23,833 nucleotides of DNA from Isotricha intestinalis. Its lineage: Eukaryota; Ciliophora; Litostomatea; Vestibuliferida; Isotrichidae. The position numbers and the translations under genes are program-made. How positions within the stretch are numbered: position 1 is the first letter of the stretch; every line of letters begins with the position of its first letter. The notes beneath the pieces are model-generated. The model was not told where the DNA came from and did no database searches. It worked only from the letters and a program-made list of their open reading frames with translations. Positions 1-8,740 of the stretch are shown here, one piece after another. The DNA lies in assembly GCA_023807065.1 (NCBI GenBank), contig JAJJLU010000677.1:1-23833 (forward strand), given 5' to 3'.

Positions 1-141
1 TTTTATTTCTTTATTATCTATATTAAATTTACCAAATTCAGAATTAAAGTTTATTTTATCTTGATCAATATGAATAACCAATTCTGGAAATTTTTCATTT
101 TTTAAATCAATTTTTTTTTTTGTTTCACCACAACAAGCCAT
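1..141 (-). CDS. 5' end of unknown protein (partial, runs off left edge)
   Basis: An ATG at 139-141 on the minus strand opens a 47-codon frame that stays open to base 1, so only the N-terminus is present. It begins MACCGETKKKIDLKNEKFPE and continues with a mixed hydrophobic and charged stretch (LVIHIDQDKINFNSEFGKF). The paired cysteines at residues 3-4 could be acylated, but there is no Gly2 for myristoylation and no signal peptide. The codons are typical of the complete genes in this window (AAA, GAA, GAT, ATT). The family is not recognised. The frame has no internal stop, unlike the remnants to its right, so I treat it as a live gene. Its promoter should lie in the A+T-rich stretch after 141. 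Confidence 0.55.
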   Translation of the reverse strand, partial: MACCGETKKKIDLKNEKFPELVIHIDQDKINFNSEFGKFNIDNKEIK

Positions 142-631
142 TTATTTAATTAAAAATTAATTAATTTTTCTTGATTTTAAATTATTGATTGTAAATTATC
201 TAATTTGATTAATTTTAATTATTCTAATAAATTGTGGATGATAATTAACAAAAAAAATTGATGATATTAATAATTATTAAATAAAAACTAAATTTGAAAA
301 TATTAAAATAATGGAAGATGATAAAATAATATCTCACTAAATTCATTAATTTTTATTCATTTATTTTATGCTTTTTTTTTATTTTTTTAAATATTTGATA
401 TATGGAATTAATTTAGTTCTTAATAATTATTATATAATTACTATTACTTATATAATTTTTATTAAAAAACAATAATAAAAAACTTCAAAATTAATACTTT
501 CAATATTCTTAATTTTTGGTAATTTTATTTTGATAATAATCAGTTTACATTTTTAATTAAATTTAATTTTTATATTTTATTTTTTAAAATAAAGAAATGA
601 AAAAAAAATAAAAATCCCTTTATTACTATTT
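142..631. other. A+T-rich intergenic region
   Basis: This is nearly pure A/T with homopolymer runs and no ORF of coding character on either strand. It presumably holds the promoter of the minus-strand gene that starts at 141. No tRNA-like or other structured element was seen. Confidence 0.6.
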
Positions 632-1357
632 ATGAAAATTAAGTTGAGAAGAAAATATGATATATCATTGAATTTATATTAAAAAAGGAAAAGATGATAA
701 AGATGATTATTTAAATCAAATAATAATAAATTCTTTTGAAGAAGTAGAAAGACATTATGATGATATAGAAGAAGGAACAAATAATGAAGATGAAATAAAA
801 GAAAAATTGTGAATTATATTTAAATAATTACAAAATAGATTTTTCTTATAAATATAAATTTCCAAATGATGGAAATTCAAATTATCATTAAAAAATCTTT
901 CAATTTTAATAATAAGAAAAAAATAAATGAATAAAACGACCCTTCATTATAAAGAGCAAGATTTAAAGAGTATTTATTATTAGAAGATGAAAATGAATTT
1001 TTAAGAAGATGTAAAAGGAGAATAATAATTTATATAATAGAAGAAATCAAGAGTAAGAAAATAAAGAAGAAGAACATGAAAATGGAAGAGAATATTTTTT
1101 TTAATGATATTTCTGCTGGTTTATATCAAGAATTTGAAGTTTTTAAAATTAATAAGTATAAAACAAACAAGAAAGAGGTATTGATATGTATAATTTAAAT
1201 AATAATAAATCTAAGAAAAAAAGTAAAAATGGTTTATTTGATATTTTATTTAAAGAAACTAAACAACAAAAAATAAAAGATATTAAATGATATTTTAGAT
1301 AATAAAATGTTTTATTTAGATGTTAAAGATGAAGAAGATAAAGAAATAAAGAGATAA
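632..1357 (+). pseudogene. Decayed protein gene, multiple frameshifts and stops
   Basis: The plus strand is purine-rich with codon use like the live genes, but the frame is broken many times. Readable pieces in order are: IKKGKDDKDDYLNQIIINS followed by FEEVERHYDDIEEG (about 680-810, ending in TGA); then KIDFSYKYKFPNDGNSNYH (about 830-890); then, after two in-frame TAA codons, RARFKEYLLLEDENEFLRR (about 955-1010); then NDISAGLYQEFEVFKINKY (about 1100-1160); then ERGIDMYNLNNNKSKKKSK (about 1176-1230) through KNGLFDILFKETKQQKIKD; and finally DILDNKMFYLDVKDEEDKE, closed by TAA at 1355-1357. At least three frame changes are needed to join these pieces. The family is not recognised. Short introns could explain one break, but not the mix of stops and shifts. 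Confidence 0.55.
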
Positions 1358-1408
1358 GATTTAACAATTTTAATTTATGATTAATGATTTTTCATTATTT
1401 TTGTTTTA

Positions 1409-1800
1409 TTAATTATTAATATCTAAATCACAATCTCTACATGAATATCCTTTATCATAAGAAGTACAATCTTATAATTATTCCAATTAATATCATAATT
1501 ATTAGAAATAAAATTAGAATGCCTATTATAATAATCATTATCATACATTATCATATTCATGCTCTAAGAAACTAAATATATTCTTTCTATATTTATTCTA
1601 AATAAATCAAAAGTTCTAAAAGAATCAAAATCATTTTCAAATCCAATAAAATGAATATGAGAAAATTTTTGTATTCATAAAAAATAATTATTTTCCCATT
1701 CACCTTTATATTCATTAGATTTATCTTTTTTATATGAAATTCCATAACCTTCTCTTCTATTATTTTGATTTTTACTATCATAAATAATAATATTATTCAC
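1409..1800 (-). pseudogene. Decayed MORN-like gene fragment
   Basis: On the minus strand one frame reads REGYGISYKKDKSNEYKGEW from about 1756 down to about 1697, followed by ENNYFL. The YGISY and EYKGEW spacing resembles MORN repeats (consensus YxGxWxxGxxxGxG). A TGA follows. The same frame then reads on as IQKFSHIHFIGFENDFDSF and RTFDLFRINIERIYLVS to a TAG. After another open stretch, a one-base frame change gives a Cys-containing tail, DCTSYDKGYSCRDCDLDINN, ending in TAA at 1409-1411. With one TGA, one TAG and at least one frameshift, this is best read as the remnant of a MORN-domain protein gene. The MORN call rests on about one and a half repeat units. Confidence 0.45.
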
Positions 1801-2249
1801 TAAAATTGATTTTTTTATTAAAAAAAATAACTTAAAAATATATTTTTAAAAAAATTTAATTCATAAGTATAAATATAGATTTAGTATAATAACATTAAGT
1901 ATATAATTTTATATTTATTTTATATCAATGATATAAAATTTATTTATTAAAACAACATTAACACACACATTTAAAAGATCATAATATATACATAACATCG
2001 GAAATATATAATTACTTTTGATTTTAGTCATTTTTTAATTAATTTTATATTTTATAAAAGGATTAATTCTATCTGCAATTTTATTATTTTCTATACTATT
2101 AAAAGAAATATAACATTACATATTTTATTATTTTTAACTATATTATTTTTATATTCAATTTTTTAACAATAGATTTTTTATAAGAATAAATACCAGAAGT
2201 ATTTTTTTTAATTAATATTTGTAGAATAAATGATGAATGAATCTTCAAT
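1801..2249. other. A+T-rich spacer
   Basis: This is very A/T-rich with no coding-like frame on either strand. The short CA run near 1960-1972 (acacacacat) is unremarkable. I see nothing functional here. Confidence 0.5.
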
Positions 2250-2325
2250 ACCGTAATTTGAGGAGTCCTTTCTCCTCTAGAACATGATAATTTCCCAAAA
2301 TTTTAGGGAGGTAGGACTACTGAAA
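2250..2325. other. Island of unusual base composition with stem potential; possible rRNA-like fragment or ncRNA
   Basis: This stands out from the surrounding A/T sequence. It holds a perfect 6-bp hairpin, GAGGAG (2260-2265) with CTCCTC (2272-2277). A competing long-range stem pairs AGTCCT (2264-2269) with AGGACT (2313-2318), and a small inner stem pairs TCCC (2293-2296) with GGGA (2306-2309). The stretch from about 2289 to 2314 reads AATTTCCCAA, six bases, then AGGGAGGTAG. From memory, eukaryotic 18S rRNA has AATTACCCAA, about nine bases, then AGGGAGGTAG at a comparable spacing. It may be a degenerate 18S-derived fragment or an unrelated structured RNA. I cannot decide without an alignment. 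Confidence 0.3.
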
Positions 2326-2350
2326 AAATTTTATAAAAGAATTAATTTCT

Positions 2351-2492
2351 TTAATTTTTATTAAATATATACTTTTTCTGCTTTCTGTCTCCTTTTTCTT
2401 TATCATTATTCTCTTCTCCTATATTTTGTTCTTTTTTTTTGATGTATATTTTCAGTATGTCCTTCTTTACCTTCTTCCTTTATATCTTCCAT
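2351..2492 (-). pseudogene. Short charged ORF remnant with homopolymer frameshift
   Basis: An ATG at 2492 on the minus strand opens a frame reading MEDIKEEGKEGHTENIHQKK, which then ends at TAA at 2406-2408. The break falls at a run of nine A. One base more or less there would continue the same charged character as EQNIGEENNDKEKGDRKQKK and stop at TAA 2351-2353. The composition is coding-like (GAA, GAT, AAA), but no family is recognisable. It could be a remnant like its neighbours, or a small live gene with a sequencing error in the A-run. Confidence 0.35.
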
Positions 2493-2585
2493 TTTTATTC
2501 TTGATAAAAGATAAATAATTGATTTCATTAAAAATAATTGATTTCAAAAATTAATAAATTATATACAATATGATTTTAAATATAA

Positions 2586-2842
2586 ATTTCTTATAAAAAA
2601 GCTAAAATCAATCATAAAGATATATTAAAATTTCATAGTAATACTAATCAAGATAAAATGTTTTTAGAACATAAAGATGATAAAAATGTAATTTCAACAG
2701 AAAAATATAATAATGAAAAAATAAATCAGCCTTTATTTGTAAAAAAACTTAGTTTAAGGGGGGATGAAAATTATAATATGAATAAAAATGAAAAGCTCAT
2801 GAATATATTGAAGATAAATTAAAACAACGAAATAAAAAATAA
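2586..2842 (+). pseudogene. Asn/Lys-rich ORF remnant with frameshift
   Basis: A plus-strand frame is open from 2586 just after a TAA. It has no ATG until 2658 and reads SYKKAKINHKDILKFHSN, then DKMFLEHKDDKNVISTEKY and NNEKINQPLFVKKLSLRGDE. Near 2795 a one-base shift is needed to continue into the natural-looking end AHEYIEDKLKQRNKK, which stops at TAA 2840-2842. Without the shift the frame ends at TAA 2820-2822. The missing start and the shift mark it as a remnant. No family is recognised. Confidence 0.4.
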
Positions 2843-3274
2843 AACAATCTTATTAAATTTTATTTACAAATGTAAAAAATGAAAAATTATAAAATTAAAA
2901 TTTTTATTTAATTATAATTTACTTTATTTCAAATTAAATTATTCATTATAATTGTCACTCAAAACAACATTTATATGATAATTATTTTATATTTTCTTTC
3001 AATTTAAAATTAAATCTTGATTTTTTATTGTTATACTTGTTATCATTCTTATATTTAAATACACTGATTGTTTAGACAAATTCTCTGATTATTTCAACAA
3101 ATGCTAAAATAATAGATTCTTTCCTTAAACATTTTCATATTTTTCCTATTATAAATAAACTTTTAAACTATAATCTTTTATTAATAAAGGATTTGAAATG
3201 AAGAAAAAAATTTCAAAGGTAAATAGAAATATTTATAATTTTTTTATTTTTATGTCTTATGTTCAAAAACATAT
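2843..3274. other. Spacer downstream of CTNNBL1-like gene
   Basis: This is A/T-rich with no supportable ORF. It contains the 3' flank of the minus-strand gene that ends at 3275. I see nothing else. Confidence 0.5.
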
Positions 3275-4735
3275 TTATAATATTAAATTTTTTAAAAATT
3301 TTAAATAATTAGATTCTTTATCATTTTCATTCTCAGAATTTTCAATAATGTTTTTGATATTTGTTTTCATTTTTTCTATTTTTTCAGGAGATATTCTTAA
3401 TATTAATTTATCACTTATTTTATTATATTTAGATAAATTTTTATTTTTATCTCTTTTAATTTGAACTAAATATAATGTTATAATACTAATTTGTTGGAAG
3501 ATATATTTTTTTTCTTCTTCTTCTTCATCATAATTTTCAATAAAATAATTAACTAATCTTTTAATTTTCTCATATTTATTTTCAGCAAATTTATTAATCA
3601 CTCTTTCAAGATGAATGCCATCACAAAATTGAATTAAATTAGAAATAATCTCTAAAACATTTTCATCTCCTTTTTTAATATTTTTTAAATCATGTTTTTT
3701 TAAACCTTTTCCCATGAAATAAGAAAAAAGTAAACTAAGACCATTATTTTCAATAAATTTAATACAATTTTCTTTATTATTTAAAAGAGAATAAGTTAAA
3801 ATTTTCAATGATAAATGTCTAAAAATATTATTTTCTTTCATTGATTCAATAAATAAATGTATTCCTTCTGATTTATTAAAAATTTCTTGATTTTTTTCAT
3901 CAAACATTGAAGAACAAATTGAATCTACTATATTATTAATATATTCTAAATATTTAGAATCATTTTTTTTTTCTTCTGAAAAATTATTTTTTTCTACTAA
4001 TATAATATTAATTAAGAAAGGTAATCCTTCTTCTTGGTAAAATATTTCTCTGTTTTTACTTGAATTTTGTAATAATTGATTTAAAATTTCAGAAGCAAAT
4101 AATTTGATTTCCATTTCTTTAATATCATCAGTATCATTTTTTAATGTTAATAATAACCACTTAAAAATTTTAGTTTGTTTTCCAAATAATTCAAAAGATA
4201 AAGAATAAATATCTAAATAATTTTCTATAACAGATAAAATATCACTTTTATATTGGGCAGAATCATCATTTTTATAAATTTCATTTTCAATTTTAAATAA
4301 ATTTTCAATTAATAAATCAATTAAATTATTTGATAAAAATAATTCCATAAAAGATTTTGGTTCATCAATTTCATTTAAAAAATCACCTTCAGTAATTTCT
4401 TGAATTAAATTTACACATTTATTTACTATATCAATATTAGGATGACTTAATAATTTACATAAAATTTCAATACCATTTAATTCAACAAACTTAGGTATTA
4501 ATTTTGGATAGGCTGCAATTCTTTGTAATACTACTAAATCTTCATTTAATTGTTCTTCTATTGAAATATATTTTTCATAATCATTTTTATATTTTTCCCT
4601 GTCTTGTAAATCTTTTTCTAAATTATTTGATATATTTATCAAAAGTTCTTTTAATATTGTTTCATTAAATTCTACATATTGAAAATTATTTGTTTCTTCT
4701 AATAAATCATTTATTTCTTCTTTATTATAAGACAT
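3275..4735 (-). CDS. CTNNBL1: Beta-catenin-like protein 1 (spliceosome-associated ARM-repeat protein)
   Basis: Encodes 486 residues, complete, ending in TAA. It matches the CTNNBL1 family along its length. The landmarks are LNEDLVVLQRIAAYPKLIP with FVELNGIEILCKLLSHPNID (about 63-102), LIQEITEGDFL (110-120), VIENYLDIYSLSFELFG with KWLLLTLK (169-199), LFASEILNQLLQNSSKNRE (212-230), FNKSEGIHLFIESMKENNI (286-304), LSYFMGKGLKK-like residues near 336-347, and VINKFAENKYEKIKRLVNYF (379-398). CTNNBL1 folds as an armadillo superhelix and associates with the Prp19/CDC5L complex of the spliceosome in the nucleus. The human protein is 563 residues. This one lacks most of the N-terminal extension that carries the nuclear localisation signal there, and an acidic stretch (DEEEEEKK, 403-410) sits late in the protein. 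The start is the first ATG of the frame, and the upstream sequence is pure A/T spacer. It shares a 146-bp gap with the next gene on the same strand. Confidence 0.88.
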   Translation of the reverse strand: MSYNKEEINDLLEETNNFQYVEFNETILKELLINISNNLEKDLQDREKYKNDYEKYISIEEQLNEDLVVLQRIAAYPKLIPKFVELNGIEILCKLLSHPNIDIVNKCVNLIQEITEGDFLNEIDEPKSFMELFLSNNLIDLLIENLFKIENEIYKNDDSAQYKSDILSVIENYLDIYSLSFELFGKQTKIFKWLLLTLKNDTDDIKEMEIKLFASEILNQLLQNSSKNREIFYQEEGLPFLINIILVEKNNFSEEKKNDSKYLEYINNIVDSICSSMFDEKNQEIFNKSEGIHLFIESMKENNIFRHLSLKILTYSLLNNKENCIKFIENNGLSLLFSYFMGKGLKKHDLKNIKKGDENVLEIISNLIQFCDGIHLERVINKFAENKYEKIKRLVNYFIENYDEEEEEKKYIFQQISIITLYLVQIKRDKNKNLSKYNKISDKLILRISPEKIEKMKTNIKNIIENSENENDKESNYLKFLKNLIL

Positions 4736-4881
4736 TTATTTAAATATTAATTTATTTTTATCAAATCATTTAAAAAATTCTAATACTTGATTAGAGATAA
4801 TTTTTACAAATTTAAAAAAAATTTTATTTAAATCAATAAAGAATTAATCTAATTATAAATAATAATTAATTATTTAAAATT

Positions 4882-7800
4882 TTATTTATTTAACTGAAAA
4901 TATTCATATGGATTATAACTTGTATATATATTATGAACATTTATTTTTATTTTTTCCATTTTTGAATTAATAATTTCTATTATTTCATCACCATTTTTGC
5001 CTGCTTCATTTAATTTATTTAAAAGAGCTGATTCATATACTAAATTTAATTTTCCTTCATTGTCTTTTATTAAAATAAAAATTCTATTATTTTCATTATT
5101 TAAATCAACTTCTATATTTATATTTTCTTGAGTTAAAGGATGTTTAAATATAATATTTTTTTTTTGGTTTTCTTTTATAATTTTATTATATAATTTTGAA
5201 GGAATAAAAGTGTTTTTATATTGAATAAATTTATTATTTTCAGGAATATTTAGTTTTAGATAGTTTGAATTAGAATAATTATTTATTATTTCAATTAAAC
5301 ATATTATTCTCTTTTTATTGTTAATATCATTAACTAAAATATTATTAATTAACAAAGGTTTAAATAATTGAGAACGAAGAAAAGGTTTTCTTATTAAAAA
5401 ATAGTCTTCATGAATATCTTTTATTTCAATAAATTCAAACAAATCATTTTCAATTGAAGGTTTAGTTTTTTCAAAGTTATATTTATTATCAATTGATAAA
5501 TCTATATAGGTATTATTTTTATCATTTAAAAAATCATCCTTAATATATAAAGAAGGAGTTTTTTCTATTAAATTTAGTAAATTTTCTTTTAAATTTATAG
5601 ATATTTCATTTATTTTTATAAAAGGAGTTATATTTTTATTTTTTGTAAGTCTATCAATACATTTGAAAATAAAAATTTTTTTGAAGAATATATATGTTTC
5701 ATTAGACAATTTTATAGGGACAAAAATATTATCATCATTCCTAGGATTTAAAGACATTTTTAATTCTTCCACACAAAATTTTTTTTCTAGATTATTATAA
5801 AATTGAGAATTTGTATTATTAATCATTGATAAAATATCTTTTTTACATATTAACTCTTTTTTTTTATTTAAAAAATTAAATATTGGATAATAACTATTAT
5901 CTTCTTCATTTTTTAAAGAATATGGATATATTTCTCTTTCAATAAAAGACAAAAATTTTGGTCTGATTTTAAAAGGATTAATCGAGACTAAATTGTTATT
6001 TTTGTCTAAAAAGCTTTCTTTTTTATTTAATTTTTGTTCGTTAATTATTTTTTGTTTTAAATCTTCTAAAAATTTTATAGGTAAAGAAACTTTATCTCCA
6101 TTAATAATATTAACAGAAACAAAATCACTTTTATTTTCTTTAGGAATAGTTTTTAAACAAAGTCCAATATATGTTAAATCAATTAATTTTTTAAATTCTT
6201 CCAGTTTTATTTCTTTTTCATCTCCATTTATATCATAAACTTTAATAATCTCAGGTAATGGAACAGATTTTTGTAAAAGGTTTAGATGATATTTTAAATA
6301 AATATAAGGAATAAAAGCAAACTCATTGTTTGTGTCTTTCAAAGGATAAATTTGAGATAAAGGATTGTTTTCAATAATATTATTAATCATTGGTTTAAAT
6401 TTTTCTTCTGTTAATATATCTGTTAATTCTTCAAATTGTTTAAGTTCCTTAAGTTCATCTTCTCTTATTAAATGAGGATTGTTTTCATCATCAAGAATTT
6501 TTATTAAAGATGGTAAATTTTGAAACTCTAATTCATTTACTTTAACATTTTTATAAGATATTTGTTTTTCATTTGAATGTTGATATAAGATTTGAGATGT
6601 TATTTTATAATTATTTTTTCTATTATTTTCTAAATTTTCATCTGAATTATTTAATAAATATTCTTTTATTATATTTTTAAAAGGAGAGAATGTATATTCA
6701 TTTTTAGGGTCATTATAATTTTTAACTTCAATTAAATCATTTTTTTCTTCTGAAGAGAAATTTAATAAATCGTTTAAAGGTATTAAAATTTGATTTTCAT
6801 TATTATCATAAGTTTCAATTAACTCTAAAAGTTTTCTCTCATTTTTTGAATATGAAAAAAATAATAGTTCTTTGTCTTTAATTTTATCACTTATAAAATT
6901 TTTTAAATATTGAGATAATAATGATAAAGGAGTTGTTTTTATTGTTTTGAAATGAATATCTTCTATCTCTATTATTTCATCTTCTTTTTTTGTATTTTGA
7001 TTTATTTCATTTAATAAATTCAATAATTTATTTTTAGATAAGTAAATACTATTCCCTTTATTATCTTTAAGTAATATTTCTTCCTTTTGTTTTTTTAACA
7101 CTGACTTTAATTTTTGTGGTGCATTAAGATTATTATTTTTTTTATTATTTATTTCTTCTAAATTTCCTTTTTCTTTGAATTTTAAATTATATAATTGTAA
7201 TATTTTTTTTTTATTCTTTAATTCTATTTTATTAATTTCATCTTTTATACTTATGTTCCTATTATAATTAAATTTATTTAAATTATTATTTATTTTTTCA
7301 TTCTTATTTTTATCAATGTTATTTATTTCATTTTTATTAAATATATCATTTAATTTTTTGATATTTTCTGTTTTTTTTATGATTGGTTTTATTTCCTTTA
7401 AATTTTCTCCTTTAATATTTATTTTAATATCTTTTTCTGAATCATTTTTTTTTACTTCATGATTAATAGAATTATAATTTCTTTTATTATCATTTAGCTT
7501 TTCTTTATTTTCATTTATATTTTGTTTTAAATCACTTTTTTCATTAAGGGTATTCCCTATATTATTATTTAAAACTTTTTGTTTATTCTCATTTAATTCT
7601 TTCTTGTTCTTTTTTTCCTCAATTTCCATATTAGCAAAAGTTAATTTTTTAGGAAGCAAATCATTTTTATTATCATAATTGCAAAAATTCAAATTTTGTG
7701 ATTGAGAGATAAATTTAGTTTTTTTAATTTTTTCAGGGAATTTAATTGCATCATCCACATTTTGAAAAAGAATATCTAAAGTTTCAATATCATTTTTTTT

Positions 7801-8196
7801 TAATTTTTTTTTATTTTCTTTAACAAGTAATTTCAATTGAATATATCTAATGTAATAAATCTTTTTTCTTTTTTTCATATGATTAATTTCTCTAAATAAT
7901 CTTCCATTTGAAGAATTAATTGGCTCTTGAATTTCTTCTTGTTCAAATAATTGTAAAGTAATATAATTAATATTTTCATCAAGTTTAATTCCTTGTAATG
8001 AAAAAATTTTTTGAATACTTTTTAATCTTACTTTCAACAAACTCATACCTTGTGAATTCATTGATTCTGAATATTTACTTTCATTCACACTATTTGAAAA
8101 TCTTAAGGGGTCTATTATAAATTGTTGTGATTGACTTATATATTTTATTACTTCTGGAGTTATGATTAGTGATTCAGAGTCTTGATTAATACTCAT
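4882..8196 (-). CDS. Large unknown protein with degenerate beta-beta-helix repeats
   Basis: Encodes 1104 residues, complete, TAA stop. I recognise no family. Residues 1-165 look globular, with a basic helix near 107-137 (MKKRKKIYYIRYIQLKLLV). Residues 190-360 are Asn/Lys/Glu-rich low complexity. From about 372 to the C-terminus a loose 25-35-residue unit recurs: hydrophobic strand, Asp/Asn-Gly or Asn turn, second strand, then a Leu-rich helix. Examples are ILLKDNKGNSIYLSKNKLL (374-392), ETYDNNENQILIPLNDLLNF (461-480), IKVYDINGDEKEIKLEEFKK (651-670), VSVNIINGDKVSLPIKFLED (693-712), and SFLDKNNNLVSINPFKI (728-744). At least ten such units can be picked out by eye. There is no signal peptide, no membrane segment and no obvious catalytic motif. 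A scaffold or cytoskeletal role is plausible but unproven. It is divergent from PNO1 across a 544-bp gap. Confidence 0.8.
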   Translation of the reverse strand: MSINQDSESLIITPEVIKYISQSQQFIIDPLRFSNSVNESKYSESMNSQGMSLLKVRLKSIQKIFSLQGIKLDENINYITLQLFEQEEIQEPINSSNGRLFREINHMKKRKKIYYIRYIQLKLLVKENKKKLKKNDIETLDILFQNVDDAIKFPEKIKKTKFISQSQNLNFCNYDNKNDLLPKKLTFANMEIEEKKNKKELNENKQKVLNNNIGNTLNEKSDLKQNINENKEKLNDNKRNYNSINHEVKKNDSEKDIKINIKGENLKEIKPIIKKTENIKKLNDIFNKNEINNIDKNKNEKINNNLNKFNYNRNISIKDEINKIELKNKKKILQLYNLKFKEKGNLEEINNKKNNNLNAPQKLKSVLKKQKEEILLKDNKGNSIYLSKNKLLNLLNEINQNTKKEDEIIEIEDIHFKTIKTTPLSLLSQYLKNFISDKIKDKELLFFSYSKNERKLLELIETYDNNENQILIPLNDLLNFSSEEKNDLIEVKNYNDPKNEYTFSPFKNIIKEYLLNNSDENLENNRKNNYKITSQILYQHSNEKQISYKNVKVNELEFQNLPSLIKILDDENNPHLIREDELKELKQFEELTDILTEEKFKPMINNIIENNPLSQIYPLKDTNNEFAFIPYIYLKYHLNLLQKSVPLPEIIKVYDINGDEKEIKLEEFKKLIDLTYIGLCLKTIPKENKSDFVSVNIINGDKVSLPIKFLEDLKQKIINEQKLNKKESFLDKNNNLVSINPFKIRPKFLSFIEREIYPYSLKNEEDNSYYPIFNFLNKKKELICKKDILSMINNTNSQFYNNLEKKFCVEELKMSLNPRNDDNIFVPIKLSNETYIFFKKIFIFKCIDRLTKNKNITPFIKINEISINLKENLLNLIEKTPSLYIKDDFLNDKNNTYIDLSIDNKYNFEKTKPSIENDLFEFIEIKDIHEDYFLIRKPFLRSQLFKPLLINNILVNDINNKKRIICLIEIINNYSNSNYLKLNIPENNKFIQYKNTFIPSKLYNKIIKENQKKNIIFKHPLTQENINIEVDLNNENNRIFILIKDNEGKLNLVYESALLNKLNEAGKNGDEIIEIINSKMEKIKINVHNIYTSYNPYEYFQLNK

Positions 8197-8740
8197 TATT
8201 TTATATTTAGTTTAATTTTTTCAAATATAAAAATATTTAAAATATTTTTTATCAAAGAAAAATAATATATTAATAAGTGAGAATATTTCTAAATAAAAAG
8301 TCAATGAACATTTTCTTTTATATAAGAAAAATTTAATTTAGAAACTTGAGTAAAAATAAAAATAAAATTTATATTATAACAATTAATATATATTTTGAAA
8401 CAAATTTCAATTTCTATAATATTTTCTTTTTAAATTGTAAACAAAATTGAAAGAAATATTTTTCTTAATTGACCAATTCAATTGGATAATCAAATAATTT
8501 TAAATATATATTTATACTATAATCATTATTAGATTACTTTTGTTTCATAATTTAACTATTTTTAGAATTTTGAATTATCATTTTTCATTACCATATAAAA
8601 AATATTTATAATTGAGAAAAAATAAATTATTATTATATCCACATTATTTCATTTTAATTAAATAATGATTTTTTTTAATAAAAACTAGGAAAAAAAATAA
8701 ATAGAAAACTAAAAAATAATTATTTATCATTTCAAAAAAA
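8197..8740. promoter_or_regulatory. Divergent promoter region with CCAAT-containing palindrome
   Basis: This 544-bp gap lies between two genes transcribed away from each other, so it must hold both promoters. Near its midpoint, at 8473-8485, is CCAATTCAATTGG, a perfect inverted repeat of CCAATT about a single C. It carries a CCAAT box on each strand, about 255-280 bp from either start codon. No other distinctive site or ORF is visible. The regulatory role of the palindrome is inference. Confidence 0.35.

Noticed and set aside
1593..1781. A 62-codon minus-strand ATG frame
   Set aside because: It is Ile/Leu/Lys-rich, as in random A/T sequence, and it overlaps the better MORN-like frame in another phase.
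632..1800. TGA read as Trp or TAA/TAG read as Gln to rescue the broken frames
   Set aside because: Intact genes use TGG for Trp throughout, LC8 and uL16 end at family-typical positions with TAA, and frameshifts remain even after recoding.
2229..2324. Box C/D snoRNA reading (ATGATGA near 2230 and CTGA near 2320)
   Set aside because: There is no terminal stem joining the boxes, the internal region is strongly paired, and the guide match to rRNA was only about 7 bases. Kept only as a structured or rRNA-like island.
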